Shown here in pieces: positions 6,715 through 6,783 of a stretch of 6,783 nt of DNA. Positions within the stretch are counted from its first letter, which is position 1. Every line of letters begins with the position of its first letter. The stretch is from Chloroflexota bacterium (GTDB taxonomy: Bacteria; Chloroflexota; Anaerolineae; Anaerolineales; UBA11858), in NCBI GenBank assembly GCA_003513015.1, contig DOTA01000534.1:1-6783 (forward strand). The letters run 5' to 3'. A program made the translations under genes and the position numbers. Below the pieces are notes generated by a model that saw only the letters and a program-made list of their open reading frames with translations, did not search any database and had not been told where the DNA came from.

Positions 6715-6783
6715 ATCCAGGTTGACATCACCGGGCAGGTCAATTTTGAGCGTGACATTCGAGCTGCCATCCCCGGTTTGGGC
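6655..6783. repeat. 19-bp perfect inverted repeat bounding a 91-bp flipped segment
   Basis: GCCCAAACCGGGGATGGCA (6655-6673) is exactly the reverse complement of TGCCATCCCCGGTTTGGGC (6765-6783). The match stops inward at 6674/6764 and may continue outward past the window end, which coincides with the last base of the right copy. The 91 bases between them (6674-6764) encode the missing part of the membrane protein on the opposite strand. Confidence 0.9.
6674..6764 (-). pseudogene. Displaced coding segment of the small membrane protein (zinc-ribbon half), in reverse
   Basis: Read on the minus strand in the frame that starts at 6783, this stretch encodes SSNVTLKIDLPGDVNLDS followed by MKCQSCGGVLTMD. 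CQSC is the first half of a Cys4 zinc ribbon. The frame is exactly the one needed to follow Gly64 of the + strand gene, so flipping the segment restores one continuous reading frame. There is no ribosome site or promoter of its own, and the ATG at 6711 on this strand is an internal Met, not a start. Confidence 0.75.

Noticed and set aside
1..6783. CRISPR array, tRNA or rRNA, riboswitch, or transposase gene
   Set aside because: No regularly spaced repeats, cloverleaf-like sequence, conserved aptamer pattern or transposase-like protein was seen on either strand.

Overview
The window looks like a piece of a Chloroflexota (Anaerolineae-like) genome, most likely an environmental or metagenomic contig. 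This is inference from protein style, not from a marker gene. The clues are a very large secreted multidomain protein with Ig-like, carboxypeptidase-regulatory-like and kelch domains, a C-terminal FLPLVIR tail, a second secreted protein with the related string IYLPLT just after its signal peptide, and a small MSAGKII-type membrane protein whose intact form carries a Cys-x-x-Cys zinc-ribbon half. All four genes lie on the + strand and are separated by regulatory DNA.

Layout. Bases 1-3563 hold the 3' part of a giant secreted protein (1186 residues visible, N-terminus outside the window). It is built as two tandem modules, each a carboxypeptidase-regulatory-like domain followed by an Ig-like domain split by a large inserted domain: a glutamine-amidotransferase-like fold in the first and a kelch propeller in the second. 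A near-perfect bidirectional terminator hairpin follows (3581-3617). Bases 3618-3801 carry a candidate promoter and a roughly 107-bp MITE-like element with perfect 14-bp terminal inverted repeats and a 5-7 bp flanking duplication, sitting at the expected transcription start of the next gene. Bases 3802-5532 encode a secreted SGNH/GDSL-like hydrolase joined to a carbohydrate-binding-like domain and ending in a Cys-containing C-terminal anchor. Bases 5617-6294 encode PhoU, with its own extended -10 promoter and its own terminator (6314-6355).

Bases 6481-6783 hold the most striking feature. A small two-helix membrane protein is interrupted after residue 64 because the following DNA is inverted. 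The reverse complement of 6655-6783 continues the same protein in frame, including the expected ...DLPGDVNL...MKCQSCGG segment. The flipped segment is bounded by a perfect 19-bp inverted repeat whose right copy ends exactly at the last base of the window. This could be an invertible switch, a local inversion scar, or a fold-back chimera at a contig end, and the sequence past 6783 would decide.

Functionally, the first two genes are cell-surface or extracellular proteins, probably for macromolecule breakdown or binding. phoU is a separate phosphate-signalling transcription unit with no pst genes in view, and the last gene is an uncharacterised membrane protein. No RNA gene, CRISPR array, transposase or phage gene is visible, and no gene-free stretch reaches 300 bases.
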